NCBI RefSeq assembly: GCF_900700375.1
Contig: NC_041708.1
Span: 5,604,313 to 5,668,312 of the forward strand
Source: Denticeps clupeoides
Taxonomy: Eukaryota > Chordata > Actinopteri > Clupeiformes > Denticipitidae
DNA: 64,000 bases
Direction: 5' to 3'
The position numbers and the translations under genes were made by a program. The notes below the pieces were generated by a model that did no database searches, was not told where the DNA came from, and was given only the letters and a program-made list of their open reading frames with translations. Below, piece after piece: positions 11,712 through 32,200 of this stretch; position 1 is the first letter of the stretch; each line of letters starts with the position of its first letter.

Positions 11712-14700
11712 ATGGAAACCAATCAAAAATCCGGGGATGGCCTGACGGGGATACAGAAAGAGGCTGCGCTTCGCGCCCTCATCCAGCGCACTGGATATCT
11801 CTTGCACCAGGTAGGAGTGCACGCCGCCGCCGCCAATCCTGATCTGCCACACGCACAGCCCCACAGCTCAGCAGAACAGGCCACCATGAGAGCATGATCA
11901 CGAAGCATCGCTTTCAGCCCCGCCCACAAACCAGAAACCGTTCAGCGGTAATGGGCAGTAGGAAAAAAAAATCAAGGCAGACGGGCCTACTTCTCCATCT
12001 TGAGAGTGTATAAGGTTACATCAGCTCTGATAACAACATCCTACGACATGTTGCAGAAAAAGGCCAAAGTGTTGGGCATGTGGCAGAGTGACCTACAATG
12101 AATTCACGCTGGAACGTATTCATGCCTGCTCACTGGAACACACCGACTGGCGTCTGGCATAAGTTACATACATATTATAAATGTAGACATTATGAATTAT
12201 TTTAAAGCACCAACGCACTTTTTCTTTGTCTCGTTGCCCCACCCTGTGGTGACTCTATGTAATACTCCACTGGTCCAGAATGGTCCTTTCTTGTGGGTGT
12301 CCTCATTGGAATTACTAACCACCTCGAGCTTTCCTCTAAACAGCTGCGTTTGTGTCTGCAGGAAAATGGCCAGAGGAGATATGGGGGTCCTCCACCCAAT
12401 TGGGAAGGCCCACCCCCAGAGAGGGGTAGCGAGATCTTCGTGGGGAAGTTGCCTCGTGATCTCTTTGAGGACGAGTTAGTGCCACTCTGTGAAAAAGTAA
12501 GGACTGTGACATTACATGCTACAATAACACTTTTATAATGCTAATTTTCTCTCATTAACAAACTATTATGCCATAAATCAGCATCAATATGGAAACCTAT
12601 GGAACCAATCAATCTATGGAAAGATATCACAGGGCTAATTATGTATTTATATACTGCATATTTGCACATTTCAAAGCACATTTATATTCTCTAGCTTTTT
12701 CGCTCAACAGTTTGGAAAAATCTTTGAAGTCAGGATGATGATGGACTTCAATGGCAACAATCGTGGCTATGCCTTTGTCACCTTTACCAACAAGCAGGAG
12801 GCTAAGAACGCCATGAAGCAGCTCAATAACTACGAGATCAGGTAATTAGTTACCTGGTTTCAGTTTACAAAGCCACATTTCTGGTGCGGTGATGGGTAAA
12901 GATGTCCTCTGTGCCGATGCAGGAACGGAAGGCTGCTGGGAGTCTGCGCCAGTGTGGACAACTGTCGTCTGTTCGTGGGAGGGATCCCAAAGACCAAGAA
13001 GAGAGAGGAGATCTTGGCTGAGATGAAGAAGGTGACAGACGGGGTGGTGGAGGTGATCGTCTACCCCAGCGCTGCAGACAAGAGCAAGAACCGAGGCTTC
13101 GCTTTCGTGGAGTACGAGACTCATCGAGCTGCTGCCATGGCCAGAAGGAAGCTTCTACCAGGTATTGGTCATGTGTCTATCAAACCAGAATAAATTTGTC
13201 CAGAAACTTTGCCCATAATTAACCTTTTTTTCTGTCACTTATTAAAATTAGCAGAGGAAAACATGAGCAGCATCATTTGAGAACTGGTGATAAGCGCAAC
13301 GCCATGTGTGGGGTTTGCTTTTTATCGTTTCATTTCCAGGCAGGATCCAGTTGTGGGGCCATGCCATTGCCGTCGACTGGGCAGAACCAGAGGTGGAGGT
13401 GGACGAGGATACCATGGCAACAGTGAAAATTCTGTACGTTCGTAATCTGATGCTGGCTACAACAGAGGAGACCATTGAGAAAGAGTTTAACGGCATCAAA
13501 CCAGGCGAGTCAAGCTAAAAACGCACACTTACAGTCGTTCCACCGCTCATTAAAATCCCACACAGGTTGTCAAATGTGGGTAGTTTGGCCACAGATCCCA
13601 TTTTTCACTATTTTAATGCACGTGGGCTTCATCAACAGGAGCAGTGGAGAGAGTGAAGAAGATCAGGGATTACGCATTTGTTCACTTTGGCCAGAGAGAA
13701 GATGCTGTAAATGCCATGAATGCTCTCAATGGGAAGGTGAGTGGCAGATTCTTGGCAAGTCACAGCACAAATACCATTCCTGCCAAATAATGACTAGTCC
13801 TAACTAGCCTTGCTAACAAAATCCTCATAATTCATCATAAAACGATGCTGTGACGATGTACTGTTTCAAGGTAATTGACGGATCGCCCATTGAAGTGACC
13901 CTGGCCAAGCCGGTAGACAAAGACAGCTACGTTCGCTACACCCGGGGGACCGGGGGCCGTGGTGGCGCTCTCCTGCAGGGGGAGTACGCCTACACCCTTG
14001 GTCAAGTTTACGACCCCTCCTCTGCCTACCTGGGAGCCCCAGTTTTCTACACCCCTCACACATACGCCGCCATCCCTAGCCAGTTCCGCTTCCCCAGTGC
14101 CAAGGGGCAGGTGGGCGGGCGGGGCTTGGTCCGGACACCTTCCATCAGAGGTTGGTACATCACGCAATTCTTATCTGAGTGTTATCTGAGTGCCCTAGCT
14201 CGACAAACCAGAGTACCTGCAATAATCAATAACGTAATCAAAAGTGATATTTCCAATCAGTCTACAGAGACTTTTATATCACTACTTTATATAATGCTAT
14301 AAACATCACATAATAAACACAAAATAGAAGATTTTGTGTCAGTCGTTGGAATTCTTACTTCCAAGAGATGATTAATTATATATGAAAGTAATTAACTCCA
14401 CTCTTTAATTCATCTGAATAAAATGAATGCAGCTTTAATTGCGTAATAAAACATGCTTTACATAAACCTGCTAAGGACTGAGCCTGAGTAATTCTAGTTT
14501 CTGGGTGCTCAAATTTGTCTGCTGATGCATTGGTTTGTGTCTGTGATCATTTTTATTGCATTTAAAGCATTTTCTTTATTTGCTCAGGTCTATTGTATTG
14601 GATTAAAGAAAGATTTTATATGATTGGACTGCACTGTATTTTCAGTTGTCCCTGCCTGCATATTACAGTCCTATATTTCCAATCAACCTGATTTTGGAAA

Positions 14701-16604
14701 AAAAAAAAAATCATACCAAAACCGATCGAAATTATTTTGTGCATGATGGCCAAGAAAAATCATGCCGCAGCTATTGTGAGAATGACTGTACTGTGCCGGT
14801 CTTGGGTGGAGTGACGTTTTCTTGAGCCTTTTGATTGGAACCCAGGTGATTTCTGGTGATTTGATTCGATTTAATGCCTTCTTGCATTCCTAGAAATTTA
14901 CATGAATGTACCTGTAGGGGCGGCGGGCGTTCGGGGCCTGGGGGGCAGGGGGTACCTCGCCTATGCAGGTGTGGGCCGCGGATGCTCCGCCTACCAGCTG
15001 AAGGCCGACAAGCGCCCTGACGACAAGCTCTACGACCTCCTGCCCGGCATGGAGCTCACGCCTTTGAGCACCGTAGCTCTGAAGCCACAGGGCTTGAAAC
15101 ATGCCCCGCAGGTACGCGACGCAGCCATACACGAACCGTATGCTGTCTATCCAAATAGTGTCTGTTTCAATCTACTTTCACAATTCCTCAGATCTTGGAG
15201 GACATCTGTCAGAAAAACAACTGGGGTCAGCCTGTTTACCAGCTCCACTCTGCCATTGGACCAGACCAGAGGCAACTCTTCCTATACAAAATCACCATCC
15301 CGGCTCTGGCCACTCAGTACCCTAATGTGTAAGGGTCAATTTATTTAAAACGAGCTCTGACCAGCCGCTTTATTAGTGTCTTTTTTGTATCATTGTATCA
15401 TGTATCATTTTTAAGGTCACCATCAGTGGTCCAGATAGGACTCTTTTTGGCTGGTGGACCACTCCTCTACCCAGCAGTGGCTCTGACGTGGACCAGCACC
15501 AAATATCAGCATTACTGCTGCGTTGAGAGTGTGGTCATCAGTGAGACTTTTATTACATTGGCCACTGATGAATGGGGAAGCATTGCAAGATAAACTGGGT
15601 GCAACAAGTTATGCAGAACAAGTTATAATCCTTTTATTTTTGAATGCGTAAGATAAATAAGATAGAAACTTAATTTACAAGGGCAAATGAAAATTCTTAA
15701 TATATTGGTCGATATATATTAAGTATAATACGGTTGTAGATGTGTCTAATTTAGTGTCAAATGACCATGTTAATGGTTTATTTAAACACATGTTAAGCAT
15801 GTGGCACTAATTGCCCTTTTTTTTTTTTTATTATAATTTTTCCCCTCCACCTGCCTTCTAGGCACCCTTTCACACCGGGTAAACTCTGCACCACGGTGGA
15901 CGAGGCCAAAGGCCACGCCGCCGAGCACACGCTGCAGACCCTGGGCCTGCAGACAGAGGGCGCCGACGTGGCCGCGGCCGCCGCCGCAGCTGCCGCATTC
16001 CCAGGTATGTGAAGGTCTGTACGACTGACACCAACCCCTAATCTCCGCACCGTACCTTTACAAAATCGATGCCCCTTTGTAGCACTGAGTGCTACCACTA
16101 ATTAGCATTACCAATGACCGAAGGCCAGCCTCCACGGTTCGAGACTGTGATTTGATTTCTTCTTCGTGGTTTCTAGATGGAATCGTGTAATTAGGCTATT
16201 TTAAGGGCTGATTATGTCGAGGCAACATCAGTCAGCTGCATATCTGCCTCCCAGGGAAATTAGAGGCTCGGGGGGCTGTCTGACGTGGTTAATTAGGATG
16301 AGAGGCTAATTAGCTATATCTTGTGCTGGAAATCACAGCTGGATTTAGCAGGACGCGAACTGAGTTCTGGGTGAGCATTTGAAGACATAATTGGCGACCC
16401 TGGTGCAGCAGACTTTTTATTTATTCATGTATTTTCATTGCATCCCCCCCAGGTTACACTATAGCCAACGCCACAGCAACGGTGGCCGCCTCCCAGCTCA
16501 AGCAGGCCGTGTCCCTCGGACAAGACCTGGCTGCATACACGACATACGAGGGATACCCGGCCTTCGCCGTGGCAACGCGCGGTGACGGTTATGGAGTGTT
16601 CTAA
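11712..16604 (+). CDS. a1cf: APOBEC1 complementation factor (RNA-binding protein)
   Basis: Eleven coding exons: 11712-11810, 12362-12496, 12711-12841, 12923-13161, 13340-13504, 13639-13736, 13871-14150, 14894-15111, 15192-15328, 15862-16004, 16453-16604 (TAA). They join in phase to 598 residues, close to the human protein (about 590). Three RRMs are visible: RRM1 with IFVGKL (58-63) and GYAFVTF (97-103); RRM2 with LFVGGI (138-143) and RGFAFVEY (179-186); RRM3 with ILYVRNL (232-238) and DYAFVHF (267-273). The C-terminal half has RG-rich [10 protein letters not shown], a dsRNA-binding-like [14 protein letters not shown] segment and an alanine run. In mammals A1CF binds an AU-rich mooring sequence and assists APOBEC1 in C-to-U editing of apoB mRNA; fish may use it in other RNA-processing roles. 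Intron 5 (13505-13638) uses a GC-AG boundary. Confidence 0.97.
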
Positions 16605-17600
16605 GTCCAAGAAGACAAGAACCTGAAAGAAAGCTACATTTTCATTTATACGTTCTAACCAATACTTTGCTTATATTTGATTGTGGTGATTTAGTTTTAG
16701 TGACTTTTTTTTTTTATTATTAGACAATTATTTGAATGATATTTTAGAAGAGTTTTTAGGGAGAGAGAATCCAAAGGCTGTTTACAAAAAAGGTTTTTTT
16801 TATTATTAATATTATTTTTTTACATTTATTTGTAACAGTCACTTTCCAAGTCAAGTGTCCGGGCCCTCACGCTTGATCAAAATATAAAGATATTTCAGCA
16901 TATAGGGTAGAATTTGTTTTCAGGGACTTGCCACCTGAGGAGCTTGGGAGTTGGGAGCTTTCCTTCTGTCGTGTTGTGATGTGGGCGTGATATGATGAAT
17001 GTACGCAAGACACATTTGCCACTTTTAGATGTTGAGCTCGACAAGCTTGACGGGCTGAAGCATCATTGTGCAGGACATGGCCCTCATGCATGCAAATGGT
17101 GGCGATCTGATGTTTCGGTGGTCCTATAACATTTTTGTTTTTTTTTATCTCTTGCTTTATTGTCAGTATTTGCGAACACAGACCCTTATTGCTTTAAGTT
17201 GAGCCGTCCCTGTTTCTTTGTCATGACATAAAGTGAGTGACTGTAAGCCAGACTTTACTTGTCATTATAGGATTAAAAATAAATACTTTAAGCTAGTAAA
17301 TATTTTTTAAAAATCTCTAGTTGACAGTGAAGCAAATGAAGGCATGCAGCGACACTCATTTAGACAGTATTAAAGTGTGTGTAGCACTTAAAACTTATTT
17401 TTTATACCAGACGTCCAACACTATTTGTATTAACAACTTGTGTTTTTTTTCCATATCAAAATAATTGCCATGAAAATCGAGGAGAGAAATAATTGTAGGG
17501 ATGAAAGGGATGCAAATTAGAGTTTTGCAAGTGAGTTCCTGTTTGATTGGGTAATTCTAATGTATCAGTTACATCCAATAAACCCCAGTTCACAATTTGA
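16605..17600 (+). other. a1cf: a1cf 3' UTR
   Basis: AT-rich sequence after the stop codon, with AATAAA at 17278-17283 and again at 17577-17582. Either could end the transcript; the second is followed by a T-rich stretch. Confidence 0.6.
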
Positions 17601-17963
17601 GGGCTTTTTTTGTCTTTTGTAATGTTTTATGTTGAACTCAAAATCAGTCACATACCATGCATCCAATTTAGGACAGAAACAATATCTATCAAGACATATT
17701 TTACATTTAATTAAACAGGTTCCAAATATTAAACAGGTCTCAGTTCAACATTTTACATAGGCAGACGTAGTAAATCTGTTTTATTTATTTTACATAATTT
17801 TTTACACCGTTAAACAACATTTTTACATCAACCCAGGCATGAAAAAAAAAGCGACAAAACATAACAGCCGAAAACCTCGAGGTTCGATTTGTTTTTCACA
17901 AGCACTGCAGCCATACAATAATATACAGTTTTATGATGCAAACCACACCCTTATATATGTATA

Positions 17964-18315
17964 CTAGTCAAAAGTTTGGACCCTCATTTATGGGTCTTGC
18001 ATTTTTCTTTTCATTATAGAACAAAACAAAACTATGATATAACACACGTGAGGTTATGTAATGGACAAAAGCTTTTGCTGTGATGGCATCCCCTTAAATT
18101 AGATAACAAAGATGGTTTCCAACAGTCCTCAAGGTTCTAATCCTATTCTCATGTTAATGAGCATCTCATTAAAAGAGCAGACTCTGAAAAAACTGATTCA
18201 TCAAACATACTTCGCTTTCTCCTGATACTAAATATGTTTCTTGCATTGGACTCTTCACAATGGCTCCAACTCAGTCCCCATGACCGAAACGGAGCATGAT
18301 TTTTGACTTGTAGTG
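17964..18315. mobile_element. Tc1-type MITE, copy 1
   Basis: Inverted ends: CTAGTCAAAAGTTTGGAC at the left and TTTTTGACTTGTAGTG at the right, with TA at 17962-17963. The interior (CCAACAGTCCTCAAGG, TGATTCATCAAACATAC) recurs inverted in the element at 32057-33601. No transposase is present. It lies between the convergent 3' ends of a1cf and asah2. Confidence 0.75.
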
Positions 18316-18752
18316 CAGATCAGCAGACCTTTGTGAGGATTTTGCACTCGAGACATTCACCTCCTAAAGAGCACATGGTGCTGCAATGGATGCATCCCTA
18401 CCTTCAGTTCCTCTCTTTAGCCTGGGCAGAGAGCAACTATATTTTCATGGCTAGCGTGCACCCAAGAATGAGTTACTTAAACGAACTCCTTAAGTTCTCT
18501 TTTAATGATGCAGATACAGCAAGGGTTAAATTGGGTCTTTGTAGGTAAAACACACAGGGTACTCAAAGAGAAAGGAGCTATTTGCATTTTATGTGAGGTA
18601 TATAAGATATATGTGATTTATAAGAGAGTTTTAGCAAGATGCAAAACCCATCTTGCTAGTCAGCAGGTTTAGTTTTGCTTATTTTTGCCACTAATTTGCC
18701 ACTGATTCATATGTTTAATTTTTCACTCCAAACACTTCTTGTGCCCAGAGGG

Positions 18753-27165
<8,413 letters not shown>

Positions 27166-27173
27166 GACCCCGA

Positions 27174-27480
27174 ACTGCAGTGAAAGCAGAACGTAAACAG
27201 GAAATCAGAAACTTTCAGGCAAGTTTCACAAAGGCGACAAGGTTAAAGACAAAGAAACTGCACTAGAAATGATGAAAAACTGGTTTACAGGCCAAGTTTT
27301 CAAGGAAATCTGTTCAAGCAGCACGTTAATAAAATCAGAGACTACTAAGTAAATGTTGACATATTATTGAAAGGAGACCCATAAACTCACCTCTCACCGT
27401 GGTGAATGTGGTTTAAGCAGTTTTGATCTTGAGAGAGGGAAGGTGTTATTCTGGGCAAAGGTGGCCCACACACAGCCTTT
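27174..27480 (-). promoter_or_regulatory. asah2: Candidate asah2 5' UTR exon and promoter
   Basis: Exon 1 has an acceptor (CTTTCACTGCAG) nine bases before the ATG, so a non-coding exon should lie upstream. A strong donor GAG|GTGAGT ends at 27391. Further upstream is TGTAAAAGG, a poor TATA-like element. Boundaries are inferred. Confidence 0.4.
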
Positions 27481-29216
27481 TACAACCACTATAGAACACA
27501 CCCCGAGTGCATGTGTATGCTGAATGTATAATGATTTTGTGCTGCGTTCAAGGGTGACGTGCTTACGCAACTATTAAGGACCCATCAGGCATAACATAAA
27601 GGGTAACCATGACACGGGGATGGTGGCGAGTTTAGGCAGCTGCCATTTATTGCATTTACACTCCAAGAGTGTTGAGAGTCCATAAAAAAATCATGGCCTT
27701 GTGAAATGGTCATGGTTAGTCTTTGGGCTTTGTATGTATGTATGTATGTATGTATTGTATGTATATATGATACTACTGATTCCCATTATGCTATAAGCAT
27801 ATTGTCCACTATACTACACTGAGACAAAATATATAAAATGATGAGATTTATGGGGGTGGGGGAGACTGAAGCAGTGTGTGTGCTGACGGTTGTATTTTAT
27901 TTCCTGTTGGCTGCAGACCTCCTGTTACTTCACCAGTAGCAGCTTCTTCCAGGCTGGCCTATGGTTGGGAAGTTTTTTTAAAAATGATCTCATTTATCAA
28001 GAGTAGCAGAATGAGGATTTATTTTCCCATCAGATAACACAAATTGAAAATAGAATTAGCTCTTGTCAATAGAAACATTATTTTGAATGATCTATCGTCT
28101 GAAAAAATATTGACATGGATAAAATATCTTTATGATGAATAATATTGATAATTTGTCCAACCACAGATTGGCTTAAAGCTTTGCCAAATACTTCTTAACC
28201 AAGCAACCAGAGACTCGGGAAACAATGGGAATCCTATTATAAAATATACATACAAGATAATACAATAATAAATTAAAAAACAATAATAATAATGTATCAA
28301 ATTTCTCTAGGCACAATTGCCTTGGACAAACACTAAAATGACACTTGAGCATCACAACATTCAGTGGACAGAAGGTAGATGAAGTGACCACAAACTGTCC
28401 AGAGATCAGCTCCACCCTTCAAGTTGAAAATACTGATTTTTTTTTTCACACTGGTGTAAAAAGCTTTGTGAAAAGAACAGTGACAGCCATGAGAACGTGG
28501 TACAGTCACTATGAAAAAGGCACTGGCTAATGTGGTAGACCTCATTTCTCCAGATACAAAAATGTCATGTTTCATATAAAAAATGTCATATTTCATGTCA
28601 ATGACATATGTCATATGTCAAAAAAATAAAACTACTATATTAATAGAAAAGCTCGATTGCACCACTGGCGGAAAAAAAAAAGATCTCTACAAAATAAATA
28701 AATGAAAAAAACACATTCCTCTTTTTTTTTTTTATCAGTGTTCACTGTGACGCTAGAAATTTTCCTGCAAGTCATTCCAAATCCTGGCTATTGGTGGGTC
28801 ACTGACTCAGATCATGCAAGGATAGCGAAATGTGCGACAATGTGTGTACCTACTGTTACACACGCAAGAGCTGGCCACTTTTTATTAACAACGAATGGAT
28901 TTTTCCATTCAAGAACATGGCAAAAACCAGTGCAAATACAATTAGTTTCTATTGCCCATGAAATAGATGATACTGAATATCTGCCCCAATATCAATTTTG
29001 CTTGAATCCTTGGGATGAAACGCTTTGGATAAATCTGATCGTCACAGTGCTAACAAGTTAGCTGATGCAGTTGAGGGTGCAGAGGGCTTTGGATTGAAGG
29101 TATAGCCTGGTATTGCGCAGGGCACCATTGTGTGAACGGAACAGGGCACTTGGGACTTCCAAGAGTCTTCTGAGATTTACGGCTCCCAGCAGGATTGACA
29201 ATGTCCAGCCGGAAAG
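27481..29216. other. Spacer between asah2 and sgms1, including sgms1 3' UTR
   Basis: AT-rich; a TATG microsatellite is at about 27734-27760. The sgms1 transcript probably ends near 28.88 kb, where AATAAA reads on the minus strand (28883-28878). No other gene seen. Confidence 0.5.
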
Positions 29217-32200
29217 TCACTCGGAGTCAATTCTCGTGTACTTCATATGGCCCCACTGCCACGGGCGCCATGAGAACGGAATCTGATAGTTCCGAGGGAC
29301 CGTCCCATGGACGTTTACTTCCAAGTATTGGAAAAATCTGTACCACCACGCCCGGGAGAAGTAGTTAGTCTGAGAACTCTCCTTCAGGACCTGGAAAACA
29401 ATGAAATGTTCATTATTGTCTGTTCCTCATGAAGACATAGACATAGAAAGCAGGTTTATGTTTACGTTTACGTTTACGGCATTTGGCAGACGCCCTTATC
29501 CAGAGCGACTTACAACGTGCTTTCAAGTTACCATCGATGAAGAGATCAATTCCGGTTCACTAGGACCCCAACTATGAATACATCTATTTTATTCACTCTG
29601 TTGTAGGTTAAAAAAAAGCACAGAGACAGACGAGAATCTACTTACTGGCTGGTTGGCCATCGTGTGGTACCACCAGAACAGACGCGTTGTGATGAAATAT
29701 GCAACCACCACGTCTATACTGTAATGGTCATGGGCCAGCAGGATGCAAAAAATGCCAACCGCACTAAAGATCCAGCAGATCCAGTGGTACCACCAGAACC
29801 TTTTGGGGGAATCTGTAAAACCAACAAAATCTTGACTTCTCATACAAAAACTACACTATAATTACTTTAATCACTATAACTTCATTTATTGTCTAAATGG
29901 TTGCGCTCACACTAAAAAATATGTACAAGACTGAATAAGTGAAAGTGAGGTGATTGCGATACATAGCACAGAACAGCACAGCACACGGTGCACACAACGT
30001 CCTCTGCTTTTAACCCATCACCCTTAGTGAGCAGTGGGCGCCCGGGGAGCAGTGTGTGGGGACGGTGCTTTTTCCGAGTGGCACCTTGGCGGATCTGGAT
30101 TTGAACCCGCAACCTTCTGATTACGGGGCCGCTTCCTTAACCGCTAACCACTAATAAGATTAGTTTTGATACAACCACTAATTTACGGGTCTTTCTTTTT
30201 CTGTTTAATTTACAGATTTGGATGAAACTGTTTCATGTTTCAAAGAGGTGAACTGCTGTGATAACACCTTAGTTTAGACAATAGGGATGGTTTTTCAACC
30301 GATGAAGAGATCCGGTCAACACTTGTTGCTGCTTTTCCTTCCCTCGTGTTAACGATCATTTCATGAAGCTGCTCATGAAAATGACAATAGTGTGTAAAGA
30401 AGTCAGGACAGTAAAGAAAGGCAACTGTCCAGTTTAAAATGTATGTTTCTTGTAATAGATCACAGTATACATTTCCTCCTTTGAGAAAAGATTACTTTTG
30501 GCTGCAAGTATAAGACTACTAATTAGGTGAATTCCCAACTGTTGTAAGAGTTAGCCATGTAATCAAAAACTGAAGAATTGATTCGTCGTGACACTTTTAC
30601 CACCAGGTGTCATTGCTGTTCCAACACAGGACAGCCAGCAGACAACATGCTCTACATACACTCTCTGATGAAGAGGTAGGTGAGCGTCAGCATGACTGTG
30701 TGCCCGCTGTACAGGTAGTCTCCACACATGGAGTGGGAGCCGGTGATGGTGAGACCCCCTCCGGCGATCATCTTCATCACCCGCCTCATCTGTGACTCCC
30801 AGTCTCCGAACAGCTGCGGAAATAAATAAAAAAAAAAGGTTGATTCCTCTCTGGTTTCATCTGAATGAAGATGACCCAAATGCATCTGCTGTCCTAGATT
30901 AAACTTTTTTTTCCATCCCCAGGCAAAAGCCCACAATGCTTCTTCTGCATTAAAAAAGAAGTCTACAACATCCTCTGTTACGTCCCAGGTCTCCAACAGA
31001 GAGCAGGGACGTCACCAGGCACCCAAGGACACTAATGAATGGCTTCCCAACAGGCCCAGTGCTGGGGGACTTCCTGGCACCAGCTGTTATTACGTACACA
31101 GAGGAGTGTGTTAACTCTCTGGAGAGAATCCATACCAGCATCCACACTGAGTGCTGTGTGTTTGTTTTAAACATCAAATCAATTTCAGTATGAAGCAAAT
31201 GCTTGAACTGAACTGAATCGATAAACATAGAAAACTATCCTGGCAACGAATCAGTTCACTAAGGGGTGAAAACACAGGGCCAATTGAGTGTTGCCAGTTT
31301 CTGGACTTCAGAAGCACTGGAAAAAACAAGGCTTCAAAATAAAAATGATGAATTTCTTCCATAATTCAATCATGTATACACACACATGGGAAAGAAGCCT
31401 TTTCTGCTTATACTGGTGCTAGTGGACCCATGGGAAACACATAGGGTTAGCGGCTGAAAATGGATCTGAGAAATATTCCAGGGACTCAAGCTCCATTTTT
31501 TCCAAAATATAAAGACTCCCATGACCTTAAGGCCAAAGCACAAAAGAAAATCTTAAAATAATACAACAGTCATATTAGCCTGGAGCCTCCTATGGTGAGT
31601 AATATTAATTCAATGGTGAGGAGTGTGTCAGGTGACAGGAGAACTCACAAGCATGAACTCACAAGCATGACTTACTAGCTCAGAAAATAATATTTTTTTA
31701 GTTCACAGGTTACTTTGGTTTGTAAAACATTGAATTTTTTTTACCAAAATGCTAAGCATAAGATGGTCCTGCATTTGGGAGGGTTCCATGTGTGGCTTAC
31801 TTTCGGAGAGCACTTGAAATGCATCCCAGGCACCGGCAGAGTCGTAATGTACATGGTGATACACCTATACAGGTACAGTGTGCCGACGATGAAAAAGAAC
31901 CGTCGACCAACAATGGACCTGCAAAAAGACACATAGTATTATAGTATTTGAACAGTATGACATAGTACGGTTTAATAGCATTTTTAATGCATTCACCATA
32001 TTCGTTGCAATCTAGGGTTGGGCAGATTATCAATATTATAAAAGCATATCTATAAACACTACCAGTCAAAAGTTTGGACGCATTTACTTTTTGGCAGTTA
32101 TGGAGACTCAGGAGAACGTGAGGTATGTTTGATGAATCAGTTTTTTTTAAGAGTCGCCTCTTTTTACCTTCATGGCTGCTTTGTTCACTATTGCCGTCAT

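Noticed and set aside
30950-31228. Minus-strand frame in sgms1 intron 2 as a gene
   Set aside because: No known similarity; lies wholly between two verified sgms1 exons.
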